This document shows, piece after piece, positions 5,337 to 13,975 of a DNA stretch of 64,000 nt. Location: positions 1 to 64,000 of the forward strand of contig NZ_RARC01000024.1 in NCBI RefSeq assembly GCF_003719305.1, given 5' to 3'. Both the position numbers and the translations under genes were made by a program. Numbering within the stretch: the stretch's first letter is position 1; each line of letters starts with the position of its first letter. The stretch is from Mycolicibacterium stellerae. GTDB lineage: Bacteria; Actinomycetota; Actinomycetes; Mycobacteriales; Mycobacteriaceae. The notes under the pieces were generated by a model, which saw nothing but the letters and a program-made list of their open reading frames with translations, was not told the origin of the DNA and made no database searches.

Positions 5337-8306
5337 TCAGTGTTCGTCGCCGAGGATCTCGGCGCGTACCGCGGCCGTAAGTCTTTTGTATTTATTGGTA
5401 TCCGTATCCAGGTACCAGGCGTTACGGGACGGCTTCGGAATGCCCATCGCGCGCAGTTGGCTGATCAGCGGTCGATACGACGCGCTGAGCGCCATTTCCT
5501 GGACCACATGCACGATGTCGGGGGCCGCGCCGACCGGTAGATCTGCCAGCGCTTCGGACAGGTCGCCCGCCGCGACGCTGCCGCCGGGGCGCAGCGCGAG
5601 AGCGCTGACCGCGATCCGCTGGCCGCCGGATTCGACGGCGTAGGTCACCGACATGTCCACCGCGTCGATCCCGCCGATGGCGTCGTCGACGGGTGAGGCG
5701 TACACCGGTCCGCGCTCGCCGCGGATGACCAGGCTGCGGTTGTCCACCAACCAGTAGTCGCCGTCCTGATCACGCCGGAACAGGTACTCGGTGGAGACCC
5801 AGGTGTCCGCCGGGGAAAAGACACCGCGCTTGACGGATGCCGTCGGGTCGATCGGCCCGCGAGGGTGAGCCAGCATGACGCCCACTTCGTTGGTCTCGGC
5901 CTTACGCACGAAGCCGCGGTCGTCCTCGAGGATCAAGTCATCTTCGGCGTCGTATGCCGCGAGTTCGACGTCGCCGCCGCCGGGCAACGGCCTTCCCTTG
6001 CTGCCGATCTTTGCCCCGGACACATTGGCCAACACCGCCTGACCGTCGGTGGTGGCGAAGAACTCGACCACATGGGCAGGCCCGAAGATCTCGACCACGC
6101 GTTTCCAGAGTCCGGTCGGCATGCCCGAGCCGATGAACAGCCGTACCGGGTGATTGCCGCTCAGCGCGAAGGAAGGATCGTCGATCACCTCGCGAAGCAT
6201 GGCCCAGGTGTAGGACACCACGGTCACGCCGTACTGGCGGATCTCTTGAACGAACCTGTCGGACACCAGGCCGCGCGACAACGCGATCCGGGCCCCGCCG
6301 ACCACCGCGCCGCCCAGGGCCACCAGCAGTCCGGACTGGTGATGCAGAGGCGTGAGGCAGTAAACCGTGTCATTGCGGCCGAGGTTGGCCGCCGAGGCGG
6401 TGCCGAACGCCGACAGCGCCCAGCGGAAGTTGGTGATCTGGCGAGGGAGAACTTGTCCGCCCACCGTGCTGAACGCGACAAACGCAAGGTCGCGGGCCAA
6501 CCCGGGGTTGGGCCGGTACCACCCGGGCAGGTCCACTTCGTCCGGGTCGATCTGCTCCATGTCAACGACATCGGCGTCGTCCACCAGATGCAGATCGCGC
6601 GACTCACCGCCGCCGAGGACCAGCACCCGCATGGACAGCCCGCGCGCGGCTTCGAGGTTGCTCGGGTCGGCGATGATGTCGGACACCGAACCGAGCCGAA
6701 CGACGGTCGCCAGATCGACGTCGGGCGGCATCAGCACCGCGACCGCGCCGAGTCGAGACAACGCTGCGATCGCCACCAGCGCGCTGGGCCGCGTCTCCAT
6801 CAGCACACCGATGTGCGCGCCCTGTCGGACGCCGGCCTCGATCAGGCCTCGCACCACGTTGTTGATGCGGCGGTCGACCGCCTCGTAGGTGTGGACCCGC
6901 CCGTCGAACAACAGGCACTCGCCGTTGGGTGCGTCACGCGCCTGCTCGGACATGATGCGGCCAAGCGACATGCGGGTGTGGTCATTGATCTGACCCAGCC
7001 GGGCCAGCCTTGGCAGCGTGCGGACCGTTTCGACAGCCAGCGCGCGGGCCGATTTGTTGGCGGCCACGAGCGCGCCTGCGGCCGATCGGGCCATGGTGAA
7101 AGCCATCTCACCGGCCGCAGTGGCGCCGTGCGCGAGCCGGGATGCCAACGGCACGCCGCTTTCGCTGGTCGCCGACGGCTGAAGCGCCATCGGGGCGACG
7201 CCATCGGGCAGGTCCGCGTCCCCGTCGATCGATTTCACCCATTGCGCCACTGTCGGCCACGTCTGCGTCGCCGCTTTTGATCCCACCACAAGACCGAAAT
7301 GGCCTGCGCGGATGAGGTATTCGTACACGTCGGCCTGGGGGGCTGCGCGCTTGATGCCGCGCACCGAAGCCGGCTGGCCGATGTCGTCGACCTCGCCGAC
7401 CACTGCCAGTACCGGGCAGTTGATGTCGCTCAACGTCACCAGATCGCCGTGGATGGCGAAGCCGCCGGTCATCATGCGGTTGTGGGCGATGAACTGTTTG
7501 AGCAGTTCGGCGATCGCGGGGCCGGACCAGGCGATCCATCCCTCGGACGCCAGGAATCGCCGCTGCTGCTCGCGGGGCAGCAGCGCCTCGCGGTCATGCA
7601 GCTGGCGCAGGAAGTCGAGGCGCGATTGCGCGGTCTTGATGGGGTCGAGCATCTGGAACCCGGTGCGCGCCAGCCAGCTGGGGATGTCGATGCGGCTGAA
7701 GACATGGTCGGCCATGAAGTCGGCGGCACCGGCGGCCAAGCCGGCTGGCAGGTTCATCGGCAGGGCGGCCAGCGTGTCGACCGGCGAGCCGAAGGCGACA
7801 ATGCTGGCGAGGTCCTTCGACCGGCGGAACGCCGCGGTCTGGTAGCAGAACATCCCGCCCTGCGAATAGCCGGCCAGGTGGACGTCGCGGCCGGTGGTCT
7901 CCTTGACGGTGTCGATGGCCTCGCTGAGGGCCACCACGTGGTCGGCAAGGTTGCGCTGCATACCGCCTTCGACCTTGTCGGGCTCGCCGAAGTCGATGAC
8001 CCACGGGTCGATGCCAGCACCGTGCAGAATGCCGACGGCGCCCTCGTTGCGGGTGACGTCCCACATGTCGGCAGACATCATCATCGGGTGCACCATGAGG
8101 ACCGGCGGCCCCGGTGGTTTCGAGCCGGGCCGGGTGTCGGGCGGGAAGTACCGGCGAAGCCGGTACATCGGCACGCTTTCGATGATCTGGAACGGCGACG
8201 GAACCGCGCCGGTCTCCAGGCCGCCGTAGCGCAAGACTTCCAGACCGTTCTGCGCCGTGGCCACCAGTCGACCCACTGGCCTCGTTATTGCCGAAAGGTC
8301 CACCAC
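5337..8306 (-). CDS. Two-domain lipase / acyl-CoA-synthetase-like protein (Rv1683-like)
   Basis: About 989 residues with two enzyme-like halves. The N-terminal half (about 1-360) is an alpha/beta hydrolase of the PHA-synthase/lipase type, with nucleophile motif GYSQGG (Ser near 148) and a late RAGHFGLVVGS His. The C-terminal half (about 430-985) has the fold of AMP-forming acyl-CoA synthetases, but the usual TSGTTGxPK loop is replaced by FSTVGGQVLPRQ, so adenylation activity is uncertain. M. tuberculosis Rv1683 has the same architecture and has been linked to triacylglycerol metabolism. The GTG at 8306 is chosen because it yields MVDL as in Rv1683 and has GAGGGG 8 nt upstream; a GTG at 8327 is the longer option. 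Confidence 0.9.
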   Translation of the reverse strand: MVDLSAITRPVGRLVATAQNGLEVLRYGGLETGAVPSPFQIIESVPMYRLRRYFPPDTRPGSKPPGPPVLMVHPMMMSADMWDVTRNEGAVGILHGAGIDPWVIDFGEPDKVEGGMQRNLADHVVALSEAIDTVKETTGRDVHLAGYSQGGMFCYQTAAFRRSKDLASIVAFGSPVDTLAALPMNLPAGLAAGAADFMADHVFSRIDIPSWLARTGFQMLDPIKTAQSRLDFLRQLHDREALLPREQQRRFLASEGWIAWSGPAIAELLKQFIAHNRMMTGGFAIHGDLVTLSDINCPVLAVVGEVDDIGQPASVRGIKRAAPQADVYEYLIRAGHFGLVVGSKAATQTWPTVAQWVKSIDGDADLPDGVAPMALQPSATSESGVPLASRLAHGATAAGEMAFTMARSAAGALVAANKSARALAVETVRTLPRLARLGQINDHTRMSLGRIMSEQARDAPNGECLLFDGRVHTYEAVDRRINNVVRGLIEAGVRQGAHIGVLMETRPSALVAIAALSRLGAVAVLMPPDVDLATVVRLGSVSDIIADPSNLEAARGLSMRVLVLGGGESRDLHLVDDADVVDMEQIDPDEVDLPGWYRPNPGLARDLAFVAFSTVGGQVLPRQITNFRWALSAFGTASAANLGRNDTVYCLTPLHHQSGLLVALGGAVVGGARIALSRGLVSDRFVQEIRQYGVTVVSYTWAMLREVIDDPSFALSGNHPVRLFIGSGMPTGLWKRVVEIFGPAHVVEFFATTDGQAVLANVSGAKIGSKGRPLPGGGDVELAAYDAEDDLILEDDRGFVRKAETNEVGVMLAHPRGPIDPTASVKRGVFSPADTWVSTEYLFRRDQDGDYWLVDNRSLVIRGERGPVYASPVDDAIGGIDAVDMSVTYAVESGGQRIAVSALALRPGGSVAAGDLSEALADLPVGAAPDIVHVVQEMALSASYRPLISQLRAMGIPKPSRNAWYLDTDTNKYKRLTAAVRAEILGDEH

Positions 8307-8388
8307 CGGCGGTTCCCCTCTAGTCACACCCGTATCCCCTGATTGCCGAGGTCATCATGGCACAGCGCCCGCCTATCATCGGCGGCTG

Positions 8389-10137
8389 ATGGCGAACTTG
8401 ATCAACGTCGAACGAGCGACGGTCGGCTACGGCACCCGCACACTGCTGGCCGCCGTCAGCCTCGGCGTCGACGAAGGTGACGCGATCGGCGTGGTCGGCC
8501 GCAACGGCGACGGCAAGTCCACGCTGCTCCAGGTGCTGACCGAAGCCCGCGGGCCCGACTCAGGGCGAGTCACCCACACGTCGGGGCTGTCGGTGGGCTA
8601 TCTGCGTCAAAGCGACGACTTCGCCGCCGGGTCAACCGTCCGAGAGGTCATCGTCGGCGGGCGGGCCGACCACATTTGGGCCGCCGAACCCGATACGCGT
8701 GCAGTGGTCGAGCACCTCCTGGCCGCGGTGGACCTCGACAGCGGCGTCGCAGACCTGTCCGGCGGTGAGCGGCGCCGGGTCGCGCTGGCCGCCGTCCTGA
8801 TCGCCGGACACGACGTGCTGGTGCTCGACGAGCCCACCAACCATCTCGACGTCGAGGTGATCGGCTGGCTCGCCGAGCACCTTTCCGGGCTGCGATCTCA
8901 GGCTCTCGTGGTGGTCAGCCACGACCGCTGGTTCCTCGATGCCGTCACCACGAGCACATGGGAGGTGCACGACGGCGCCGTCGACGCCTATGAGGGCGGC
9001 TACGCCGCGTACGTGCTGGCCCGCGCGGAACGAATGCGGCTGGCTGCCGGGACGGAGGCTCGGCGCAGGAACCTCATGCGCAAGGAGTTGGCGTGGCTGC
9101 GCCGCGGTCCGCCCGCGCGGACGTCGAAACCGAAGTTCCGTATCCAAGCGGCGAACGATCTCATCGCCAACGAACCGCCGCCGCGGGATTCGCTTGTGCT
9201 GCAGCGGTTCGCTACGACACGGTTGGGCAAGGACGTGTTCGATCTGCACCGGTTGCGGCTGGAAGTCGGCGATCGCGTCATCCTCGAGGCGACCGACTGG
9301 TCCATCGGGCCGGGTGCGAGGATCGGACTGGTCGGTGTCAACGGCACCGGCAAGACGTCGGTGCTGCGGCTTCTCGCTGGTGAATTGCAGCCAACGGCGG
9401 GCACGATCAAACGCGGCTCAACGCTGCACATCGGATATCTCAGCCAGGCGCTGGCCGAGATGACGGATGCGGATCGGGTGATCGATGCCGTCGAAAACCG
9501 GCGCCGCATCAGCCAATTGGCGGGCGGGCGGGAAATCAGCGCAGACACCCTGCTGAAGGACTTCGGCTTCACCGGCGACAAGCTCATCGCGAAAATCACC
9601 GACCTTTCGGGAGGCGAGCGCCGCCGGTTGCAGTTCCTGCGCATCCTGCTCGACGAGCCCAATGTGCTGCTGCTCGACGAGCCGACCAACGACCTCGACA
9701 TCGACACGCTGACCGTCATCGAGGACTACCTCGACGATTGGCCGGGCACGTTGATCGTCGTCACCCACGACCGGTACTTCCTCGAGCGCGTCACCGACGT
9801 CACGTATGCACTCACCGGCGCAGGGCGCGCCGACCTGCTGCCAGGCGGCATCGAGCAGTATCTCGCCGACCGCGAAGCGGCCGAACCCCCGCCGAGCCGC
9901 CAAGAGCCGCAGCGCTCGGAGTCGGCGTCGGCACGCGAGCGACGTACCGGCAAGGAGATGGCCCGCATCGAAGGGCAACTCGCCAAGCTCGACGAACGCA
10001 TCGCCGCCATGCACGAAGCGATGGCGGAAGCTGCCGCAGATCACGTCAAGCTGGGTGAGCTCAACAACGAACTCAATGATTTGTTGGCAACCAAGGAATC
10101 GCTCGAAGAAGCCTGGTTGACCGCAGCGGAGGACTGA
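8389..10137 (+). CDS. ABC-F family ATPase (ribosome-associated type)
   Basis: A 582-residue soluble protein with two ABC domains and no membrane segment, which is the ABC-F architecture. Domain 1 has GRNGDGKST, LSGGERRRVAL and LDEPTNHLD; domain 2 has GVNGTGKTS, LSGGERRRLQF and LDEPTNDLD. The linker between them is basic and helical (about 215-260), and the C-terminus is a coiled-coil-like tail (about 520-580). ABC-F proteins act on the ribosome, some giving antibiotic resistance. M. tuberculosis carries its likely counterpart split into Rv1668c/Rv1667c, annotated as macrolide transport; here it is intact. The ATG at 8389 is the first start before the conserved LINVERATVGYG. Confidence 0.92.
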   Translation: MANLINVERATVGYGTRTLLAAVSLGVDEGDAIGVVGRNGDGKSTLLQVLTEARGPDSGRVTHTSGLSVGYLRQSDDFAAGSTVREVIVGGRADHIWAAEPDTRAVVEHLLAAVDLDSGVADLSGGERRRVALAAVLIAGHDVLVLDEPTNHLDVEVIGWLAEHLSGLRSQALVVVSHDRWFLDAVTTSTWEVHDGAVDAYEGGYAAYVLARAERMRLAAGTEARRRNLMRKELAWLRRGPPARTSKPKFRIQAANDLIANEPPPRDSLVLQRFATTRLGKDVFDLHRLRLEVGDRVILEATDWSIGPGARIGLVGVNGTGKTSVLRLLAGELQPTAGTIKRGSTLHIGYLSQALAEMTDADRVIDAVENRRRISQLAGGREISADTLLKDFGFTGDKLIAKITDLSGGERRRLQFLRILLDEPNVLLLDEPTNDLDIDTLTVIEDYLDDWPGTLIVVTHDRYFLERVTDVTYALTGAGRADLLPGGIEQYLADREAAEPPPSRQEPQRSESASARERRTGKEMARIEGQLAKLDERIAAMHEAMAEAAADHVKLGELNNELNDLLATKESLEEAWLTAAED

Positions 10138-10180
10138 CACTCACCAGGTGCCCGGCAACCCGTGCCGATCCGCTTACGAT

Positions 10181-11482
10181 ATGGCGGTGCGCGACCTGCT
10201 GCGGCCATTCGTTCTCTGGTGGCGCCACTTCCCCCAACTCGCCGCGCTCTACCTGCTCGGCTGGCTCGGCCGTAGGGGCGCCATCGAACTGGCCGCCTAT
10301 GTCGGCTGGGACAACGACGTCTGGGCCTCGCTGATCATGCCGTTCGCCGGCCTGGCCCGGCTCGGTTCGTACGTGGCAATGTTCCTGGTACTGCGCTCCG
10401 CCATTCCCGCGCTTGCTGCGCTGCCGCGACGTTCGGCGCGCACCGTCGATGTTTTCGCCAACATCGTCGTCCCGTTCTTCGCCATCTATCTGGCGTGGAA
10501 GCTGTTCGCAGAGGATTGGCTCGACTACGAGTCGGCCGCGTTGACTTATCGGCTCGGTCACTCGATGACACGGGCGCTTGAGACCGGTGAGACGACTGGT
10601 CTGCATCCAGACCAGCTGCCGATCAGCGGCGTCACGTGGATCATCATCGCCTCCGCTCTGGTCCTGCGTTATGTTCTCGGCAAGTTCAAGGAGAGCTTGC
10701 CGGGCTGGGTCATCGCGGTGCGCGTCTATGTCGACGCACTGTGGGTCTTTCTCACCGTCAGTTTTGCGGCCAGCCAGGGCGCCGGCTTCCTCATCAACCC
10801 GATGGGGTGGATAGGCGAGCGCCGAATTGTCGTGTGGGCCAACACTACCCGCGCCAACCTGTTCTCTCATTTTCAGCCGCTGGAGGCACTGTGGGATGCC
10901 GCGATGTCGGTGTTGCGCACGGCGTTCGGCGGTGCCACGATCCCACTGCTATGGCTTGCCGTCGCCGGGATCATCTATGGCGTTTCCATGCCGGACTGGC
11001 GGGGCGCCGCTCGCCGCGTCGTCGGTGACCACGCCGACAAGGTGTTCGAGCGCGCCGCCGCCGGACGGAAGAGATTCACCGAGAGGGGATGGCGAGTCGA
11101 CCAGACCGTCGGCGAGAGGATTCGCGAATGGGCGCGCACCAGGATGGGCAACTACGGCACCATCGTCGATTCGGCGCGGCTGATTCTGCACGGTGGCGTG
11201 CTGGGTTTGGCGCTGTACGTCTTCGGTTATCTCGGGTTGGCGTGGCTGGACATGGCGGGCGCCTTCTACCGCCCGGAGGTTGGCGCAGGGTACCTATTCC
11301 GTTTCATCGCATGGCTTTTCGGCCCGCATACTATTGAGTTCTGGATTGACTTCTACGACACGATCGCGCTGATCTCGCACGTGATTATCGAATCGCTACG
11401 GATCTGCCTGATCGCCTCGACCGTCGCTTACTGTCTCGAACAGGTGCGGACGGACGAGGCTACAGCAGCAAGCGCACCGTGA
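10181..11482 (+). CDS. Polytopic membrane protein of unknown function
   Basis: A 433-residue protein with about eight hydrophobic segments, for example AALYLLGWLGRR, GLARLGSYVAMFLVL, IVVPFFAIYLAWKLF, LWLAVAGIIYGVSM and two near the C-terminus (GLALYVFGYLGLAWL; SHVIIESLRICLIAST). A long basic cytosolic stretch lies at about 285-335. I do not recognise the family; it looks like a conserved actinobacterial membrane protein. The ATG at 10181 is preferred over an upstream GTG because it precedes the amphipathic RDLLRPFVLWW. Its last 23 bp overlap the convergent gene that ends at 11460. Confidence 0.85.
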   Translation: MAVRDLLRPFVLWWRHFPQLAALYLLGWLGRRGAIELAAYVGWDNDVWASLIMPFAGLARLGSYVAMFLVLRSAIPALAALPRRSARTVDVFANIVVPFFAIYLAWKLFAEDWLDYESAALTYRLGHSMTRALETGETTGLHPDQLPISGVTWIIIASALVLRYVLGKFKESLPGWVIAVRVYVDALWVFLTVSFAASQGAGFLINPMGWIGERRIVVWANTTRANLFSHFQPLEALWDAAMSVLRTAFGGATIPLLWLAVAGIIYGVSMPDWRGAARRVVGDHADKVFERAAAGRKRFTERGWRVDQTVGERIREWARTRMGNYGTIVDSARLILHGGVLGLALYVFGYLGLAWLDMAGAFYRPEVGAGYLFRFIAWLFGPHTIEFWIDFYDTIALISHVIIESLRICLIASTVAYCLEQVRTDEATAASAP

Positions 11483-11969
11483 TGGAGCCGTCGAACGCGG
11501 TTATGTCCATCGCTGTGGGAACCGCATCCTTGGGCAGTAGGAACGTGAATTGAAGTAGCCCCGGTTGGCTGCACAGACTGGTCACTCCGTCGGTCGGAGG
11601 CGGCGAAAATCCACCGATGTTCTCGGCCTTCCATCGGCGTTCCCCGTCGGTGATGACTCCGTAGCAGACTTCGTCTTTCACCGGCCCGGAGCGGTCGACG
11701 GTGACGACGGTCAGCACCGTGCCCGCAGGCAGTTCCGGTCCGTAGCTGAGTGGGTTGCGGTTCAGGTGCTTGACCGAGTCGATCTTCCAGGTCTGGTCCC
11801 CGGCCGAGCCGGTTTGCCCCTTGGCCACAACGGTGGCCGGAACGACGGTGTGGCGATACGTGGCCCACTGGTCACCCAGAATGGTTGTGATGATGACGCC
11901 GGTGGCGATCGCGGCAACCACTGCGCCGATGAGGTTTCGCACCCACAGTGCGGACAGTCGTCCCCTCAT
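11460..11969 (-). CDS. Membrane-anchored protein of unknown function, third in a trio
   Basis: A 169-residue protein with one N-terminal membrane anchor (about residues 11-32, NLIGAVVAAIATGVIITTIL) followed by a beta-rich exported domain with two cysteines (EVCYGVI, TSLCSQPG) that could pair. The ATG at 11969 makes a 4-bp ATGA overlap with the gene before it. It is the last of three minus-strand genes with the same single-anchor plus beta-domain plan. Its 3' end overlaps a convergent membrane gene by 23 bp. No family recognised. Confidence 0.85.
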   Translation of the reverse strand: MRGRLSALWVRNLIGAVVAAIATGVIITTILGDQWATYRHTVVPATVVAKGQTGSAGDQTWKIDSVKHLNRNPLSYGPELPAGTVLTVVTVDRSGPVKDEVCYGVITDGERRWKAENIGGFSPPPTDGVTSLCSQPGLLQFTFLLPKDAVPTAMDITAFDGSITVRLLL

Positions 11970-12535
11970 GAGGCGCTCCTCTCCGGTTTCTTCAGCGTGA
12001 CGGTGTCGACCCTGCTGAAGCGTGAACCCTCGAGCGGAATCCGAATGGCCAGACGAGAATCCAGCCTCCCGTCGCCGACCGAGACGTGGAGGGTCATCGG
12101 GTAGGACGAGCCTGGTGCAACGAGCGCAGGTGCCACGTCGAACACCCACGAGCCGCGCAGGGTTATCCCGGGGCTGATCTCGCCCATCAGTGTGTCGAAG
12201 AAGAACACATCGCTCGGCGAGTAGGTGTTGGGCCCGACGACCAACTCGCTGCGCGGCAATTCGGTGCGTCGGGTGCCCTCGAGCGCCGTGTTGACCACCA
12301 CCCAGATCCCGGCAGGCTTGACGGAGTTCACCTCGGGGGCGATGCGAACACTGGTCACGGTCGCCGTAACGGCGCGCCCTGTCGCGGGCGCTCCCGCTTC
12401 GGCGTGGACGTCGAATGGCCCGAGCACATCGGTTGGTGTTGGCAGGTGCCGCCAGACGACGGCGGCCGCCGCGACGGTGACGACAACGCCGACAGCCGCC
12501 AGCACACCGCGCGCGTTCGGGCTCCGCGGCTTCAC
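11966..12535 (-). CDS. Membrane-anchored protein of unknown function, second in a trio
   Basis: A 189-residue protein with one N-terminal anchor (about residues 10-30, GVLAAVGVVVTVAAAAVVW) and an extracytoplasmic beta-rich region resembling DUF4352-like immunoglobulin folds (VTATVTSVRIAPEV, GIWVVVNTALEGT). The GTG at 12535 is chosen because it makes a GTGA overlap with the preceding gene and has AAGGAG 6 nt upstream. Translationally coupled on both sides. No specific function can be assigned. Confidence 0.85.
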   Translation of the reverse strand: MKPRSPNARGVLAAVGVVVTVAAAAVVWRHLPTPTDVLGPFDVHAEAGAPATGRAVTATVTSVRIAPEVNSVKPAGIWVVVNTALEGTRRTELPRSELVVGPNTYSPSDVFFFDTLMGEISPGITLRGSWVFDVAPALVAPGSSYPMTLHVSVGDGRLDSRLAIRIPLEGSRFSRVDTVTLKKPERSAS

Positions 12536-13134
12536 GCCGACTCCTTGACCGGCACGACAACCTGGCCGTAGTTGTCGGTGTCCATCCACTCCTTAGTGCT
12601 GCCGACGACCATCAGCTGCGTGTACTGCTTCTTCCAAACCCGGATCGTCACCGACTCGAGGGACGCAGCGGCCGAGTCCGGGAGTAGCCAGGCGAACACC
12701 AGTTGCTCGGTGAGTCCTGGGCCGAGCGTCTGGATCGCCGAACCGTCGCGATACCGGAAGGCGCCGAAGAACTCGCCTCCGGATACCTCGCGAAGATCCA
12801 GTTGGTCACGGAGGCGTCCGGGCACGGTGCCGTCGTTGCGCAACGTGGCGACAACACCGAGGTACACCTTCCCCGGTTTCGCGGTTCCGTAGGTGCCTTT
12901 CAGCTCGTCGACCAGCCTCGCACGGTCAATGGTGACCATGAACTCGCCGTCGCTGAACTCTTCGCCGGGTTTGAACGGGGTGACTTGCGTGTCGACCGTC
13001 TGCAGGCCACCGAACGCGGCGGTCGCGGCGAGCACCAGCAGAAGCGCGATCCGCCTCGTCTGGGCAGATGTCAAGCGCGCGAACCACTGGCTCCACCGAT
13101 TGGTCTGCTGGACGGGGACGGGAGGTTGGCCCAT
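12532..13134 (-). CDS. Membrane-anchored protein of unknown function, first in a trio
   Basis: A 200-residue protein with a cytosolic N-terminus rich in Pro/Gln, one membrane segment (about residues 28-46, IALLLVLAATAAFGGLQTV) and an exported beta-rich domain (FMVTIDRARLVDEL, YLGVVATLRNDG). The domain is like that of the next gene, suggesting they arose by duplication or act together. The ATG at 13134 lies 55 bp from the divergent hydrolase gene and starts the three-gene coupled operon. Function unknown. Confidence 0.85.
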   Translation of the reverse strand: MGQPPVPVQQTNRWSQWFARLTSAQTRRIALLLVLAATAAFGGLQTVDTQVTPFKPGEEFSDGEFMVTIDRARLVDELKGTYGTAKPGKVYLGVVATLRNDGTVPGRLRDQLDLREVSGGEFFGAFRYRDGSAIQTLGPGLTEQLVFAWLLPDSAAASLESVTIRVWKKQYTQLMVVGSTKEWMDTDNYGQVVVPVKESA

Positions 13135-13189
13135 GTTGCTGGATCGTAGTGGCAACCGACGTGCCCGCCATGTACTAGCGTCTGCGGCG

Positions 13190-13975
13190 ATGCTCGAGGT
13201 CATCGACAAGGGACATTGCACCGCGGCTCATCCCGCGCCGCTGTTGTTCGTTCACGGTGAGTGGCATTCGGCATGGTGCTGGGACGCGCATTTCTTGGAT
13301 TTCTTCGCCGAACGTGGTTTTCGGGCCGTCGCGATCAGCCTTCGAGCTCACGGAAAGAGCGCCACCTCCCAGCCCCTGCGCACCTGTTCGATCGCCGACT
13401 ACGTCGACGACGTGACAACCGCAGCCGATCAGCTCGACGCCCGACCGGTTATCGTCGCCCACTCCATGGGTGGGTTCGTGACACAGAAGTTCCTGCAGAC
13501 CTACCACGCGCCTGCCTGCGTCCTGATGGCCTCCGCGCCACCGCAGGGCACGTTGCGGGCCGCGCTGCGGATGTTCAGGCGCCACCCGTTTACGGTCACG
13601 AGGGCGAACACGGCCGGCAGCACCGTCGACGCCGTGGGAACGCCTTCGCTGGCGCGTGACCACCTTTTCTGCGCCAAGACACCGGAAAGCGTCGTCACCG
13701 ATTGCGTAGCGCGCCTTCAACCCGAGAGCGCGCTGGCAATACGCGAGATGATGTTCGGCGATCGGCCTGATCCTTCGCGAGTGACCACGCCGATCATGGT
13801 GCTCGGCGCCGTCGCAGACCGTGCATTCACTCAGGACGAAATACGCGCCACCGCAAGCGCTTACAACACCCAGCCGCAGTTCTTCGGGGATATGGGCCAC
13901 AACATGATGCTGGAGCCAGGGTGGCTGGCGGTGGCCGAACAGATCATCCGTTGGCTCGGCCACCGCGGCTTATAG
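13190..13975 (+). CDS. Alpha/beta hydrolase
   Basis: A 261-residue soluble hydrolase of the alpha/beta fold. It has the oxyanion-side motif FVHGEWHSAWCW (about 20-31), the nucleophile elbow AHSMGG with Ser92, and a late catalytic His in DMGHNMMLEPGW. The substrate is not predictable; such proteins act as esterases or lipases on small acyl substrates. The ATG at 13190 starts close to the fold's first strand. Its stop overlaps the end of convergent argH by 6 bp. Confidence 0.88.
   Translation: MLEVIDKGHCTAAHPAPLLFVHGEWHSAWCWDAHFLDFFAERGFRAVAISLRAHGKSATSQPLRTCSIADYVDDVTTAADQLDARPVIVAHSMGGFVTQKFLQTYHAPACVLMASAPPQGTLRAALRMFRRHPFTVTRANTAGSTVDAVGTPSLARDHLFCAKTPESVVTDCVARLQPESALAIREMMFGDRPDPSRVTTPIMVLGAVADRAFTQDEIRATASAYNTQPQFFGDMGHNMMLEPGWLAVAEQIIRWLGHRGL

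Noticed and set aside
5865..7280. 471-codon open frame antisense to the Rv1683-like gene
   Set aside because: His/Arg/Gln-rich translation typical of an antisense shadow; the minus-strand gene is clearly real.
11460..12560. One long minus-strand frame suggesting a 366-residue protein
   Set aside because: Its first half is antisense-like Arg-rich sequence in the wrong frame of the 11966-12535 gene; the real protein starts at the ATG at 11969 with ATGA coupling.
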